Assembly (NCBI RefSeq): GCF_042648405.1
Contig: NZ_JBHRXV010000011.1
Coordinates: forward strand, 1 to 64,000
Reading direction: 5' to 3'
Origin: Sphingoaurantiacus capsulatus
Lineage (GTDB): Bacteria; Pseudomonadota; Alphaproteobacteria; Sphingomonadales; Sphingomonadaceae
DNA length: 64,000 nucleotides
The notes beneath the pieces were generated by a model, which worked only from the letters and a program-made list of their open reading frames with translations, did not search any database and had not been told where the DNA came from. A program made the translations under genes and the position numbers. Of this stretch, positions 17,901 through 25,613 are shown in pieces. Numbering within the stretch: the stretch's first letter is position 1; the number at the start of each line of letters is the position of its first letter.

Positions 17901-18236
17901 ACGGCGCTGCTCGTCGATGACGAGGACCTCGTGCGGTTGAGCACGGCCGACATGCTGATCGAGTTGGGCTATGCAGTGGTCGAGGCGTCATCGGCCGAAG
18001 AGGCGCTCAAGCTGATCGATCGCGGCTTGCAACCGGACCTGCTCGTCACCGATCACCTCATGCCCGGAATGTCAGGCACGGAGCTCGCTCGAACGCTGCA
18101 ACACATGCAACCGCGCGCCAAGGTGATCATCGTGTCTGGCTACGCCGAGGCAGAGGGCGTCGCACCTGACCTCCCCCGGCTCACGAAGCCGTTCCGGAAT
18201 GCCGACCTAGCGGCGAGCCTGGCAGGGCTCAGCTAA
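14922..18236 (+). CDS. Soluble hybrid sensor histidine kinase with PAS/GAF domains and receiver
   Basis: A 1104-residue cytoplasmic sensor kinase without clear transmembrane segments. In order: a PAS-like domain (about 10-160), a GAF domain (170-325), three further PAS domains (about 335-455, 460-585, 620-730) with a coiled linker near 590-615, a HisKA domain with the phosphoacceptor in GGVAHDFNNLL (about 755), an ATPase domain with NAVNARDAMPEGG-type N box and GKGTGLGLS G box (about 860-970), and a C-terminal receiver with the aspartate in LLVTDHLMPG (about 1043). The H box is the CckA/FixL-like type. The receiver may pass phosphate to a histidine phosphotransferase encoded elsewhere. No partner regulator is adjacent and the signal is unknown. 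Confidence 0.92.
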   Translation: MPVTPLGERGTVFLAGGGEMGALMRAHDWARSPLGPPETWPAALRTAIGLMLGARQPVYVAWGAELTSFYNDGYLPIVGAKHPGLGKPFVDLWAEIWEQFRPIVEATMAGDAQHFVDLPIPLAGRPGLPMGYFTFSYTALRDEKGDIAGFYCAATETTDKVLAERRQAFLLELGDRLHTLGDAGAIMQAAAEALGRHIGADRAGYAEVAADDETFVVERDWAGGGMASFAGRHRLDDFGSDLIAAFRAGQTVAFEDVLNEPLTAGADVAQAFETITMRAAVTVPLVKNGRFSAALYVHARLPRRWAAEDEALVRYVAERTWAAVERARAEAELRESEARFRALATVGSSSIYRMGPDWGEMRHLDGAGFLADTEASTTDWIGTYIPAGEQPKVGEAIDRAIRAKGVFELEHRIRRADGTIGWTLSRAVPLLNEVGEITEWLGAASDVTERVKADQSFNRLFQASPAPFLVLAPDAPRFTIMEVNDAYLAATMTTRESIVGRGVFEAFPDNPDDPTIEGVSTLRASLERVLATRQPDTLPDLKYDIAKPTGGFEERYWSPVNTAVLDDHGEVEAIIHNANDVTDERRVGGALRASEARLRELNETLEQRVAERSAERDRLWNLSQDMLARADYSGMMSAVSPAWTHVLGWSETELLTREYATFMHPDDVPPTLEVIAHMAETHQPTRFENRIATRDGGWKPIEWTVAPEPDGVNFIAVGRDLSLAKAREAELELAQEALRQSQKMEAMGSLTGGVAHDFNNLLTPIVGSLDMLQRKGFGGEREQRLIAGAIQSADRAKTLVQRLLAFARRQPLQATAVDLSPLVRGMADLISSTTGPQIKVMVDAPEGLPPAKADPNQLEMAILNLAVNARDAMPEGGTLRISVDAETVGRQHRADITPGRYLRLSVADTGEGMDETTLKRAVEPFFSTKGIGKGTGLGLSMVHGLASQLGGALTIHSTRGVGTNIELWLPQSAEPTAAVEPTADAPLVARGSGTALLVDDEDLVRLSTADMLIELGYAVVEASSAEEALKLIDRGLQPDLLVTDHLMPGMSGTELARTLQHMQPRAKVIIVSGYAEAEGVAPDLPRLTKPFRNADLAASLAGLS

Positions 18237-18441
18237 ACATCCGTGCACAACGAGTGACGAGCGAGCAGATTGCAATCGTGGCCACTGCCGAATGAACAGC
18301 GGCTTTCAGGATCGGCGCCAACCGGCCGGAACGGCGAAATTTGGCGTGCAAAGCTGCCGCATGAGAGCGCGTCCGCCGCGTTGGCGTAGAGTCGGCGGTC
18401 CAACGATTTGAGGCGGCGGTGCACGGCGTTCCACGGCGGGA

Positions 18442-18532
18442 TGGCGGAACGGGAGGGATTCGAACCCTCGAAGAGCTATTAACCCTTACACACTTTCCAG
18501 GCGTGCGCCTTCAACCACTCGGCCACCGTTCC
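18442..18532 (-). tRNA. tRNA-Ser (GGA)
   Basis: A 91-nt class II tRNA on the minus strand. The acceptor GGAACGG pairs with CCGTTCC; the D arm carries GCCGAGTGGTTGAAGGC; the anticodon loop CTGGAAA gives GGA (reads UCC/UCU); a long variable arm and GGTTCGAATCC T arm follow. CCA is encoded. Confidence 0.95.
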
Positions 18533-18585
18533 GTGCGCGCCGGATTTAGGCGTTGGCGCGCACGGGGTCTAGTCCTGACGGTGCC

Positions 18586-18930
18586 TTAGTCGAAAAGCTC
18601 TTCCAGAAACGACTTCCGCCGCTTCTTGTAACCGCCGTGATAATTGCGGTCGTCGTAGCCATACTTCGGCTGCGGCGCGTAGCCTTGCTGCGGATAGCCC
18701 TGCTGCGGCGGATAGTTTGGCTGCGGCGGCGCGGGCGGCGCCTGCGGCTGCTGCGGAGCCGGCGCTTCGGCCGCGCTGCGCTCGAGGATCTTGTCGAGCT
18801 CGCCGCGGTCGAGCCAGACGCCGCGGCATTGCGGGCAATAGTCGATCTCGACGCCTTGGCGGTCGCTCATCGCGAGCCCGACCTTGCAGACCGGGCAGAG
18901 CATGGCGGAAACGGTGGCGGCGTCGCGCAT
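18586..18930 (-). CDS. Zinc-ribbon (zf-TFIIB type) protein with Q/P/Y-rich tail
   Basis: A 114-residue protein. The zf-TFIIB ribbon has the pairs CPVC (about 12-15) and CPQC (32-35), then GVWLDRGELDKIL, the hallmark of this family. The middle (about 58-92) is low-complexity, rich in Pro, Gln and Tyr with PQQGYPQQGYAPQP repeats; the end is basic, then acidic (KKRRKSFLEELFD). Function is unknown; zinc binding is expected. An internal Met at residue 10 is an alternative start. It is followed on the same strand by tRNA-Ser. Confidence 0.85.
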   Translation of the reverse strand: MRDAATVSAMLCPVCKVGLAMSDRQGVEIDYCPQCRGVWLDRGELDKILERSAAEAPAPQQPQAPPAPPQPNYPPQQGYPQQGYAPQPKYGYDDRNYHGGYKKRRKSFLEELFD

Positions 18931-18998
18931 CGGATATCCTCTTTCGTTACGGCTTCGTCTTGCCGCGCGACATGGGGCGCCCGTGCTTGTGCTTCAAG

Positions 18999-19349
18999 CT
19001 ACCAGAGCCAGGTGCCGGGGTTGGGCAGGCTGGAATGACGCTGGGCTGCGGCGAGTGACACGATCGCGCGGATGAGCACCCACAACGGGATCACCAGCAG
19101 GATCAGGAACCCGACGCCGATCAGCGCGGTGCACACGCCGATCACGCCGTAGAGCAGCGCCAGCCAGAAGGTGCGGATGTGATAGCGATAATGGCTCGGC
19201 TCCCACGCCGCCTGCGCGTCGTCGCGCCACACATAGGCGAGGATCAGCGCAAGCAGGGTCGGCAGCGCGGTCAGCACGCCGACGAGGTAGAGCAGGCTGA
19301 CGATCGTCGGCCGGTTGAGGTCGAAGCCCGAGGACGGCTGATCGCTCAT
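18999..19349 (-). CDS. DUF4870-type small membrane protein
   Basis: A 116-residue protein with three hydrophobic helices (about 16-42, 62-82 and 84-103). The DAQAAWEPSHYRYHIRTFW segment between the first two helices matches the family, in which the cytoplasmic loop has a similar SHYR..IRTFW pattern. Function is unknown. It lies 68 bp upstream of the zinc-ribbon gene on the same strand. Confidence 0.8.
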   Translation of the reverse strand: MSDQPSSGFDLNRPTIVSLLYLVGVLTALPTLLALILAYVWRDDAQAAWEPSHYRYHIRTFWLALLYGVIGVCTALIGVGFLILLVIPLWVLIRAIVSLAAAQRHSSLPNPGTWLW

Positions 19350-19403
19350 GCAAAAACTCCCGTGCCGGTGGTCCGGAGCGGGAGCCTAGGGGCGCGAGGC
19401 CCA

Positions 19404-20132
19404 TCAGCGCAAATGCAATCTCCAGCCGCGACGACCGTGACGGCCGCGACGACGGCCGGCGGCAGCGAGGCCGACACCGAGCGCGAGCAGGCCGATGGTG
19501 CCGGGCTCCGGCACATCGACTTCGCCCGCCGCATAGCGGCCGACGGTGAAGTTGTCGGCCTCGACGCCGGGGCCGCTCAGCTGGATGCGGTCGAAGCCGC
19601 CGCCGACGCTGAAGAAGTTCACGAACGCATAGGGCTCGCCGCAGTTGGCGCCCTGGTTCGGGCCCGAGGGCATGCAGTGATAGAGGCCAAGGTCCTGCAC
19701 GCCGTCGAACACCGTCGAGGCGTCGTAGCTCGCGAGCTGCTCGTTGCCCCGGAAGAAGGTGACGAGGTTGCCGGTGTTGAGCGCCGACAGCCAGAAGCCG
19801 AAATAGGTCACTTCGGTGTCGAGCGAGACGGTGATCGGCGGCGAGCCGGTGAAGGCATAATGCGTGCCGTTGGCGCCGCCGTAGATGTCGGCGTTGTTGA
19901 CCTGCACGTTCATGATCGTGCCGCCGACCATGCCGTTGCCGCCGAAGTCGGTCTGGAAACTCTGGTAGCCGGTCGGGCGGCTGTCGAAGGTCTCGACGCC
20001 GACGAAGTCGAAGTTGACCGTCGTGTTGAGCACGCCCGGCGCCTCATAGGTGCGCACGAAGGTCGTCGTCGCGCTCGCCGACGTTGCGGTAAGCAGCGCG
20101 GCAGCGGCGAACAGGACGGTCTTGAAGCGCAT
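19404..20132 (-). CDS. PEP-CTERM anchored exported protein
   Basis: A 242-residue secreted protein: signal peptide (VLFAAAALLTATSASA), a beta-rich domain with FNFFSVGGGFDRIQLS-type strands, and the sorting signal VPEPGTIGLLALGVGLAAAG followed by an arginine-rich tail. The domain resembles exosortase-dependent surface proteins of the Npun_F0296 type. PEP-CTERM proteins are cut by an exosortase and released or anchored outside the cytoplasm. No exosortase is encoded in this window. The basic tail here (RRRGRHGRRGWRLHLR) is longer than usual. Confidence 0.87.
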   Translation of the reverse strand: MRFKTVLFAAAALLTATSASATTTFVRTYEAPGVLNTTVNFDFVGVETFDSRPTGYQSFQTDFGGNGMVGGTIMNVQVNNADIYGGANGTHYAFTGSPPITVSLDTEVTYFGFWLSALNTGNLVTFFRGNEQLASYDASTVFDGVQDLGLYHCMPSGPNQGANCGEPYAFVNFFSVGGGFDRIQLSGPGVEADNFTVGRYAAGEVDVPEPGTIGLLALGVGLAAAGRRRGRHGRRGWRLHLR

Positions 20133-20283
20133 TGCGGTAACCCCGAAAGATCAGTTGAGCGCAACTTAGCAACGCCTGTGCCAACAGGTTAAGCTGTTGG
20201 AATCGTTACGGGTGAATTGTTAGATACTGTAGGGCTGTAAAGGATTCCGGCAGTCGTTTGAAGATAGGCGGAATTTGGGCCAG

Positions 20284-20306
20284 CGCCGCGGGCAAAGCCC
20301 GCGGCG
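20284..20306. repeat. GC hairpin downstream of lepA
   Basis: A perfect 10-bp stem CGCCGCGGGC with GCCCGCGGCG around AAA, about 105 bp past the lepA stop. Further small GC hairpins follow at 20310-20375. No T run is present on either strand, so this may be a processing or repeat element rather than an intrinsic terminator. The rest of the 20133-20410 gap shows only the PEP-CTERM gene's AT-richer promoter side. Confidence 0.5.
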
Positions 20307-20410
20307 TCGGTCGTGTCGGCGGAACTTGCCGCCGCACGCCGGCCGGCCTTTCGCCGTCTTCGCCGTAGCTAACGAACGCGAGGCGTTCGCTTCGCTTCGG
20401 CGATGCGGCT

Positions 20411-22219
20411 TCAGGCGTCATCCCCCATCCTAAGCGCGGCAATAAACGCCTCCTGCGGAATATCCACGCTGCCATACTGCCGCATCCGCTTCTTCCCCTC
20501 TTTCTGCTTGTCGAGGAGCTTGCGTTTGCGGCTGGCGTCGCCGCCGTAGCATTTCGCGGTGACGTCCTTGCGCAGCGCGGCGATGGTCTCGCGGGCGATG
20601 ACCTTGCCGCCGATCGCCGCCTGGATCGGGATCTTGAACAGGTGGCGGGGGATGAGGTCCTTCATCCGCTCGCACATGTGGCGGCCGCGCGCCTCCGACT
20701 GGCTGCGGTGGACGATCATCGACAGCGCGTCGACGACCTCGCTGTTTACCATGATCGTCATCTTGACGAGGTCGCCCTCGCGGTGGCCGATCTGGTGATA
20801 GTCGAAGCTGGCGTAGCCGCGGCTGATCGACTTCAGCCGGTCGTAGAAGTCGAACACCACCTCGTTCAGCGGCAGCTCGTAGGTCACCTGCGCGCGCCCG
20901 GCGACATAGGTGAGGTTCTTCTGGATGCCGCGGCGGTCCTGGCACAGCTTCAGGATCGAGCCGAGATATTCGTCGGGGACGAAGATCACCGCTTCGATCC
21001 ACGGCTCCTCGATCGTCTCGATCTGCATCGGATCGGGCATGTCGGCCGGATTGTGCAGCTCGCGCGTGGTGCCGTCGCGCATGTGGATGTTGTAGACGAC
21101 GCTCGGCGCGGTGGTGATCAGGTCGAGGTCGTACTCGCGGGTCAGCCGCTCCTGGATGATCTCCAGATGCAGCAGCCCGAGGAAGCCGCAGCGGAAACCG
21201 AAGCCCAAGGCCGCCGACGATTCCATCTCGAAGGAGAAGCTGGCGTCGTTGAGGCGCAGCTTGCCGAGCGAGTCGCGCAGTTTCTCGAAGTCGGCGGCGT
21301 CGGTCGGGAACAGGCCGCAGAACACCACCGGCTGCACTTCCTTGAAGCCGGCGAGCGGCTGCGCGGTCGGGCGCCGGGAGTCGGTAATGGTGTCGCCGAC
21401 GTTGGTCTGCGCGACCTCCTTGATCTGCGCGGTGATGAAGCCGACTTCGCCCGGGCCGAGATCGCCGACGATCTCGATCTTCGGGCGGAACACGCCGACC
21501 CGGTCGACGAGATGCTGCGTTCCCGCCTGCATCATCGTGATCTGCTGGCCCTTCTTCAGCACGCCGTCGATCACGCGCACCAGAATGACGACGCCGAGAT
21601 AGGGGTCGTACCAGCTGTCGACGAGCATCGCCTTCAGCGGCGCGTCGCGGTCGCCCTTCGGCGAGGGGATATATTTGACGATCGCCTCGAGCACGTCGCC
21701 GATGCCGAGGCCCGACTTGGCGCTGGCGAGCACGGCGTTCGAGGTGTCGAGGCCGATGACTTCCTCAATCTGCGCCTTCACCCGCTCGGGCTCGGCGGCG
21801 GGCAGGTCGACCTTGTTGATCACCGGCACGATCTCATGGTCATGCTCGATCGACTGGTAGACGTTCGCCAGCGTCTGCGCCTCGACGCCCTGGCTGGCGT
21901 CAACCACCAGCAGCGCGCCCTCGCAGGCGGCAAGGCTGCGCGACACTTCATAGGCGAAGTCGACGTGGCCCGGCGTGTCCATCAGGTTGAGCACATAGTC
22001 GAGGCCGTCGGACGCCTTGTAGTCGAGGCGGACGGTCTGCGACTTGATGGTGATGCCGCGCTCGCGCTCGATGTCCATGTTGTCGAGGACCTGTTCGGTC
22101 ATCTCGCGCGCCTGCAGCCCGCCCGTCTGCTGGATGAGGCGGTCGGCAAGCGTCGACTTGCCATGATCGATGTGCGCGATGATCGAAAAGTTGCGAATGC
22201 GCGTGATGTCGGCGGTCAT
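20411..22219 (-). CDS. lepA: Elongation factor 4 (LepA), ribosome back-translocase
   Basis: A 602-residue translational GTPase, the usual length for EF4, which promotes back-translocation on stalled ribosomes. Visible are the G1 loop AHIDHGKST (about 14-22), the G3 motif DTPGHVDF, the G4 motif NKVD and the C-terminal signature (MKDLIPRHLFKIPIQAAIGG ... KCYGGDASRKRKLL). The ATG at 22219 gives the standard MTADITRIRNFSIIAHIDHG start; the 29 extra codons upstream in the open frame are non-homologous. Confidence 0.98.
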   Translation of the reverse strand: MTADITRIRNFSIIAHIDHGKSTLADRLIQQTGGLQAREMTEQVLDNMDIERERGITIKSQTVRLDYKASDGLDYVLNLMDTPGHVDFAYEVSRSLAACEGALLVVDASQGVEAQTLANVYQSIEHDHEIVPVINKVDLPAAEPERVKAQIEEVIGLDTSNAVLASAKSGLGIGDVLEAIVKYIPSPKGDRDAPLKAMLVDSWYDPYLGVVILVRVIDGVLKKGQQITMMQAGTQHLVDRVGVFRPKIEIVGDLGPGEVGFITAQIKEVAQTNVGDTITDSRRPTAQPLAGFKEVQPVVFCGLFPTDAADFEKLRDSLGKLRLNDASFSFEMESSAALGFGFRCGFLGLLHLEIIQERLTREYDLDLITTAPSVVYNIHMRDGTTRELHNPADMPDPMQIETIEEPWIEAVIFVPDEYLGSILKLCQDRRGIQKNLTYVAGRAQVTYELPLNEVVFDFYDRLKSISRGYASFDYHQIGHREGDLVKMTIMVNSEVVDALSMIVHRSQSEARGRHMCERMKDLIPRHLFKIPIQAAIGGKVIARETIAALRKDVTAKCYGGDASRKRKLLDKQKEGKKRMRQYGSVDIPQEAFIAALRMGDDA

Positions 22220-22286
22220 GGGCGAAGGGCAATAGCAGCCGCCGCGCTTGACGCAAGCGAACCCGCCGTCGCAGCATGTCGGGGAC

Positions 22287-22580
22287 ATGCTCGGTAACCG
22301 CCCCAAACTCTATCTCGCTGCCCTCATCGGCCTCGGCATTTTCGGCGGCATCGTCGCGATCGACATCGTGCGTCCCGGCATTCTCACCGCGGAAGTGGCG
22401 CTCGGCGCCTCGTTGGGATTGGCGCTGTCCGGCCTCGCGGTGATCGCGACCCGGCCGCGCGGCAAGAAGCGCGTGGCGCCGCACGAGGCGCAACCGAAGG
22501 ACTTCACGTCGGTTCTCGAAGAACGGCGCAAGCTGACCGAACACTCGGCGGACAAGTCGAAGCAGTTACCGCCGGAGTAG
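22287..22580 (+). CDS. Small membrane protein of unknown function
   Basis: About 97 residues: two adjacent hydrophobic segments (about 8-28 and 33-55) and a basic, then polar C-terminal tail (RPRGKKRVAPHEAQ...). No family was recognised. The ATG at 22287 follows GTCGGGGAC; an upstream in-frame start at 22248 is possible but lacks a ribosome site. It lies 31 bp ahead of the ferredoxin reductase gene and may be co-transcribed with it. Confidence 0.6.
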   Translation: MLGNRPKLYLAALIGLGIFGGIVAIDIVRPGILTAEVALGASLGLALSGLAVIATRPRGKKRVAPHEAQPKDFTSVLEERRKLTEHSADKSKQLPPE

Positions 22581-22611
22581 GGCTCGGACGCTTTCAGGGG
22601 AGGAAGCTCGC

Positions 22612-23919
22612 ATGCTGAACGTCGCCATCATCGGCTCGGGGCCGGCCGGCTACTATACGGCGGAGGGGCTGCTGAAGAGCTTCGGTGGCGATGTCTGCAT
22701 CGACATCATCGACCGGCTGCCGACTCCCTTCGGGCTGATCCGCGCCGGCGTCGCCCCCGATCACCAGTCGATCAAGGCGGTGTCGCGCCGCTACGAGACG
22801 ACCTCCTTGTCCGAACATGTCCGCTTCGTCGGCAACCTCTCGGTGGGCGACGGCGTCACCATCGAGGAACTGCTGAAGCTCTACCACGCCGTCGTCATCG
22901 CCACCGGCGCCCCCGCCGACCGCAAATTGGGTGTGCCCGGCGAAGATTTGCCCGGCGTCGTCGGCTCGGCGGCGTTCGTCGGCTGGTACAATGGCCACCC
23001 CGACTTTGCCGATCTCGCCCCGCCGCTCGATGCCGAGTCGGTGGCGGTGGTCGGCAACGGCAACGTCGCCCTCGACGTCGCCCGCATCCTCGCCAAGACA
23101 CAAGAGGAGCTGTCGGGCTCGGACATCGCCGCCCATGCTGCCGCCGCGCTCAAGGGCTCGAAAATCCGCGACATCCACATCATCGGCCGCCGCGGCCCGC
23201 ACCAGGTCGGCTTCACCCCCAAGGAGCTGGGCGAGATGGGCGAACTGCAGCGCGCCTATCCGGTGGTCGACGCCGCCGATTTCCCGCCGCCCGTCGCCGA
23301 CGCCTCGCTCGATCCCGGACTGCGCAAGGTCGTCGGCTTCCTGCGCGAATTCTCCGGCCGCGCGCCGCGCGAGGACGCGCCGGTGCGCGTGCATTTCCAT
23401 TTCTTCGCCAAGCCCGTCGCCGTTGAGGGCGACGGCAAGGCCGAGAAGCTGGTGCTCGAACGCACCGCGCTCACGCAGGACGGGCAGGCGGTGGGCACCG
23501 GCGAGACCTACGACATCCCCGCCGGCATGGTCGTCCCCTGCATCGGCTACCGCACCAGCCCGATCCCCGGCGTGCCCTATGACGCGGCGCGCGGGCGCTT
23601 TTCCAATACCGAGGGGCGGATCGCGCCCGGCCTCTACTGCGTCGGCTGGGCGCGGCGCGGGCCGACCGGCACCATCGGCACCAACCGCCCCGACGGCTTC
23701 ATGATCGCCGAGGAGATTTCGGCGGACGCGCCATCAGGCGACCGCGACGGCCCCGCCGGCCTCGACAAGCTGATCGCCGAACGCGACCTCTATGTCGTCA
23801 CCTTCCGCGACTGGCAGAAGATCGACGCCGCCGAGATCGCCCGCGCCCGCACCGGCGCCCCGCGCGAGAAGTTCGTGCGCGTCGGCGAGATGCTCGAAGA
23901 GACGAAACGCTCATCTTGA
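22612..23919 (+). CDS. Ferredoxin--NADP+ reductase, adrenodoxin-reductase (FprA) type
   Basis: A 435-residue FAD flavoprotein that passes electrons between NADPH and ferredoxin-type proteins. The FAD-binding GSGPAGYYTAEGLL is at residues 8-21, the characteristic FGLIRAGVAPDHQ follows near 43-55, the NADPH-binding GNGNVALDVARIL is near 145, and GRRGPHQVGFTPKEL near 185. The C-terminal GWARRGPTGTIGTNRPDG is typical of the adrenodoxin-reductase branch. A GGGGAGGAAG ribosome site precedes the ATG. A P450 is encoded at 39.8 kb; whether this enzyme serves it is only a possibility. Confidence 0.93.
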   Translation: MLNVAIIGSGPAGYYTAEGLLKSFGGDVCIDIIDRLPTPFGLIRAGVAPDHQSIKAVSRRYETTSLSEHVRFVGNLSVGDGVTIEELLKLYHAVVIATGAPADRKLGVPGEDLPGVVGSAAFVGWYNGHPDFADLAPPLDAESVAVVGNGNVALDVARILAKTQEELSGSDIAAHAAAALKGSKIRDIHIIGRRGPHQVGFTPKELGEMGELQRAYPVVDAADFPPPVADASLDPGLRKVVGFLREFSGRAPREDAPVRVHFHFFAKPVAVEGDGKAEKLVLERTALTQDGQAVGTGETYDIPAGMVVPCIGYRTSPIPGVPYDAARGRFSNTEGRIAPGLYCVGWARRGPTGTIGTNRPDGFMIAEEISADAPSGDRDGPAGLDKLIAERDLYVVTFRDWQKIDAAEIARARTGAPREKFVRVGEMLEETKRSS

Positions 23920-23985
23920 AACAGATGCGAAACCGCCCTTGCGGCGCTGCACACCCCTCGTTATATGCCGTCGTCCGCTGCCGGG

Positions 23986-24062
23986 CGGGGAATAGCTCAG
24001 CCTGGTAGAGCACTGTCTTCGGGAGGCAGGGGCCGGAGGTTCGAATCCTCTTTCCCCGACCA
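23986..24062 (+). tRNA. tRNA-Pro (CGG)
   Basis: A 77-nt tRNA: acceptor CGGGGAA with TTCCCCG, D arm GCTCAGCCTGGTAGAGC, anticodon stem CTGTC with GGCAG around TTCGGGA (anticodon CGG, reads CCG), T loop GGTTCGAATCC, discriminator A and an encoded CCA. Confidence 0.96.
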
Positions 24063-24154
24063 TCTTTCGGCAGCGGGTTGCGTGAACCGTAACAGGGGCG
24101 CGTGACAATTCTGGGGATCCCGGGCGGCAATTTGCTGCACCCCGGAATCAAAGA

Positions 24155-24186
24155 AGAGGCAGGTCAGAAATGACCTGCCTCTCTTG
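24155..24186 (+). terminator. Rho-independent terminator after tRNA-Pro
   Basis: A perfect 12-bp stem AGAGGCAGGTCA with TGACCTGCCTCT around a GAAA tetraloop, then CTTGCT. It lies about 95 bp beyond the tRNA. The remaining gap to 24329 shows no gene I can support. Confidence 0.85.
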
Positions 24187-24329
24187 CTATCTGGCTCAGA
24201 TAATTATTGCATCGGGCGTGTCGCCGTGTTCGGCGCGCCTAGGCCTCGCGGCCGTCGCTGATCTTGCAGAACACGCCGCCTTCATCGGGCAAGCGGTCGC
24301 TTGCCCGCGTGAGGTGCTGAATGATCCTG

Positions 24330-25613
24330 CTAGATGGCGGGGTTATCGGTTGGCGCGCAAACCGTGTCGTCGAACTTCGGGGCGAGATCAAAGTCCGCCT
24401 TCGCGAACGGCCGATCGCGAAAGAGATAGCCGTAGTAGAAGGTCCGCAGCCGCTTGTGGAAGCCGCGGATGCAATCCTGATAGGCGAGCTGCGCCGACAG
24501 ATCGGTGCCGGCCAGCCGCATGAGCAGCGCCTGCACGCCGACCGACGGCAAGGCCCAGCCGAGCGCGCGGCCGGCGGCGTCGCGCGCCTCCAGCCCGTCG
24601 CGGTAGGCGCGGACCTGCGGCGCCACGCTTTCGTCGCCGTTTTGGTGGAACGCCAGATACCATTTGTAGTGGAACGCCGTGCCGAGCGGCGGCGAGTCCG
24701 CCCATTCCGGATGGTTGGCGAAGAAGCGGTCCATCGTGTCGCCGCGCGGAATGTCCCAGGCGCGGTTCACCGCCTCGCGCTGCGCCAGCGCAATCTCCGC
24801 GCCCTGATTGACGGGGATGGCCTGGTTGATGACGACGTTGGCGAGCGTCGGCACGATCAGCACGAGCACCAGCCACGACGCCGCCAGCGTGGCCGCATTG
24901 GCGACCGAGCTCCAGCGTGGTCGCCCGACCAGTGCGGCAAGCCCGATCCAGAACAGCAGATAGCCACCGACGAGCAGCAGCACGATCGCGAGCGTGGCAA
25001 CCGGCACGCCCTCGATCAGCGCCGCCGCGGTGAACGGCACGCCCAGCATCAGCCAGAGCAAGGCGAGACGCAGCAGGGTCCGGCGGCGCCACAGCGCGCG
25101 TCCGCCGTTCGGCAGTGCCTCCAGCGCGCGCGCCCGGCCCGCCTCGCGCTCGCCCGAGGTCAGGTCGTGGAACAGCGCGATGACGAACAGCGGCGCCAGG
25201 AACACCAGCACGAACGCGAAGTCGAACCGCCCCGGCAGCGCCAGCTCGGGGTTGAAGGTGTCGCCGTCGTAGATCTGCGCCTCCAGCCCCAGCACGCGAA
25301 CGCGCAGGATGTAGGGCGACACGTCGCGCATGCCGAGCGCGGCGAAGGCGAGCGGCGCTGGCGCGTCCCAGGTGGGGTGGAAGCTGTAGTAGGCGGCGCT
25401 GCCGGCGTCCTTGTCCTTGTCGATCCAGGCGGCGATGGCGCCGATGTCCTCGGCCTGCGCGGCCGGGATGGCGGCAATGGCGGCGCGCTGGCGGTCGACC
25501 TCGAGCATCCCGGCGGCCAGCGCGGCGATGGTCAGCAGGCCGAGCAGCGCCAGCGCCACGACAGTAAGGCGCTGGCGGAGCAGCAGACGCAGTTCATGCG
25601 CGAAGAGACTCAT
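24330..25613 (-). CDS. ABC exporter permease, DUF3526 type (second permease)
   Basis: A 427-residue inner-membrane protein of the ABC-2 superfamily. It has an N-terminal helix right after MSLFAHELRLLLRQRL, a large extracytoplasmic domain of about 120-150 residues, and about five helices in the C-terminal half, with a periplasmic region between. The start at 25613 overlaps the stop of the preceding permease gene by ATGA, so the two are coupled and probably form a heterodimer. Together with the ATPase (27046) and TonB receptor (27807) it forms a four-gene operon. Confidence 0.87.
   Translation of the reverse strand: MSLFAHELRLLLRQRLTVVALALLGLLTIAALAAGMLEVDRQRAAIAAIPAAQAEDIGAIAAWIDKDKDAGSAAYYSFHPTWDAPAPLAFAALGMRDVSPYILRVRVLGLEAQIYDGDTFNPELALPGRFDFAFVLVFLAPLFVIALFHDLTSGEREAGRARALEALPNGGRALWRRRTLLRLALLWLMLGVPFTAAALIEGVPVATLAIVLLLVGGYLLFWIGLAALVGRPRWSSVANAATLAASWLVLVLIVPTLANVVINQAIPVNQGAEIALAQREAVNRAWDIPRGDTMDRFFANHPEWADSPPLGTAFHYKWYLAFHQNGDESVAPQVRAYRDGLEARDAAGRALGWALPSVGVQALLMRLAGTDLSAQLAYQDCIRGFHKRLRTFYYGYLFRDRPFAKADFDLAPKFDDTVCAPTDNPAI

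Noticed and set aside
20642..22297. A 551-residue open frame on the plus strand
   Set aside because: It is antisense to lepA, which is unmistakable.
24170..24523. A 117-residue frame near the tRNA-Pro terminator
   Set aside because: It begins inside the terminator hairpin and runs antisense into the permease gene; no ribosome site or domain is visible.
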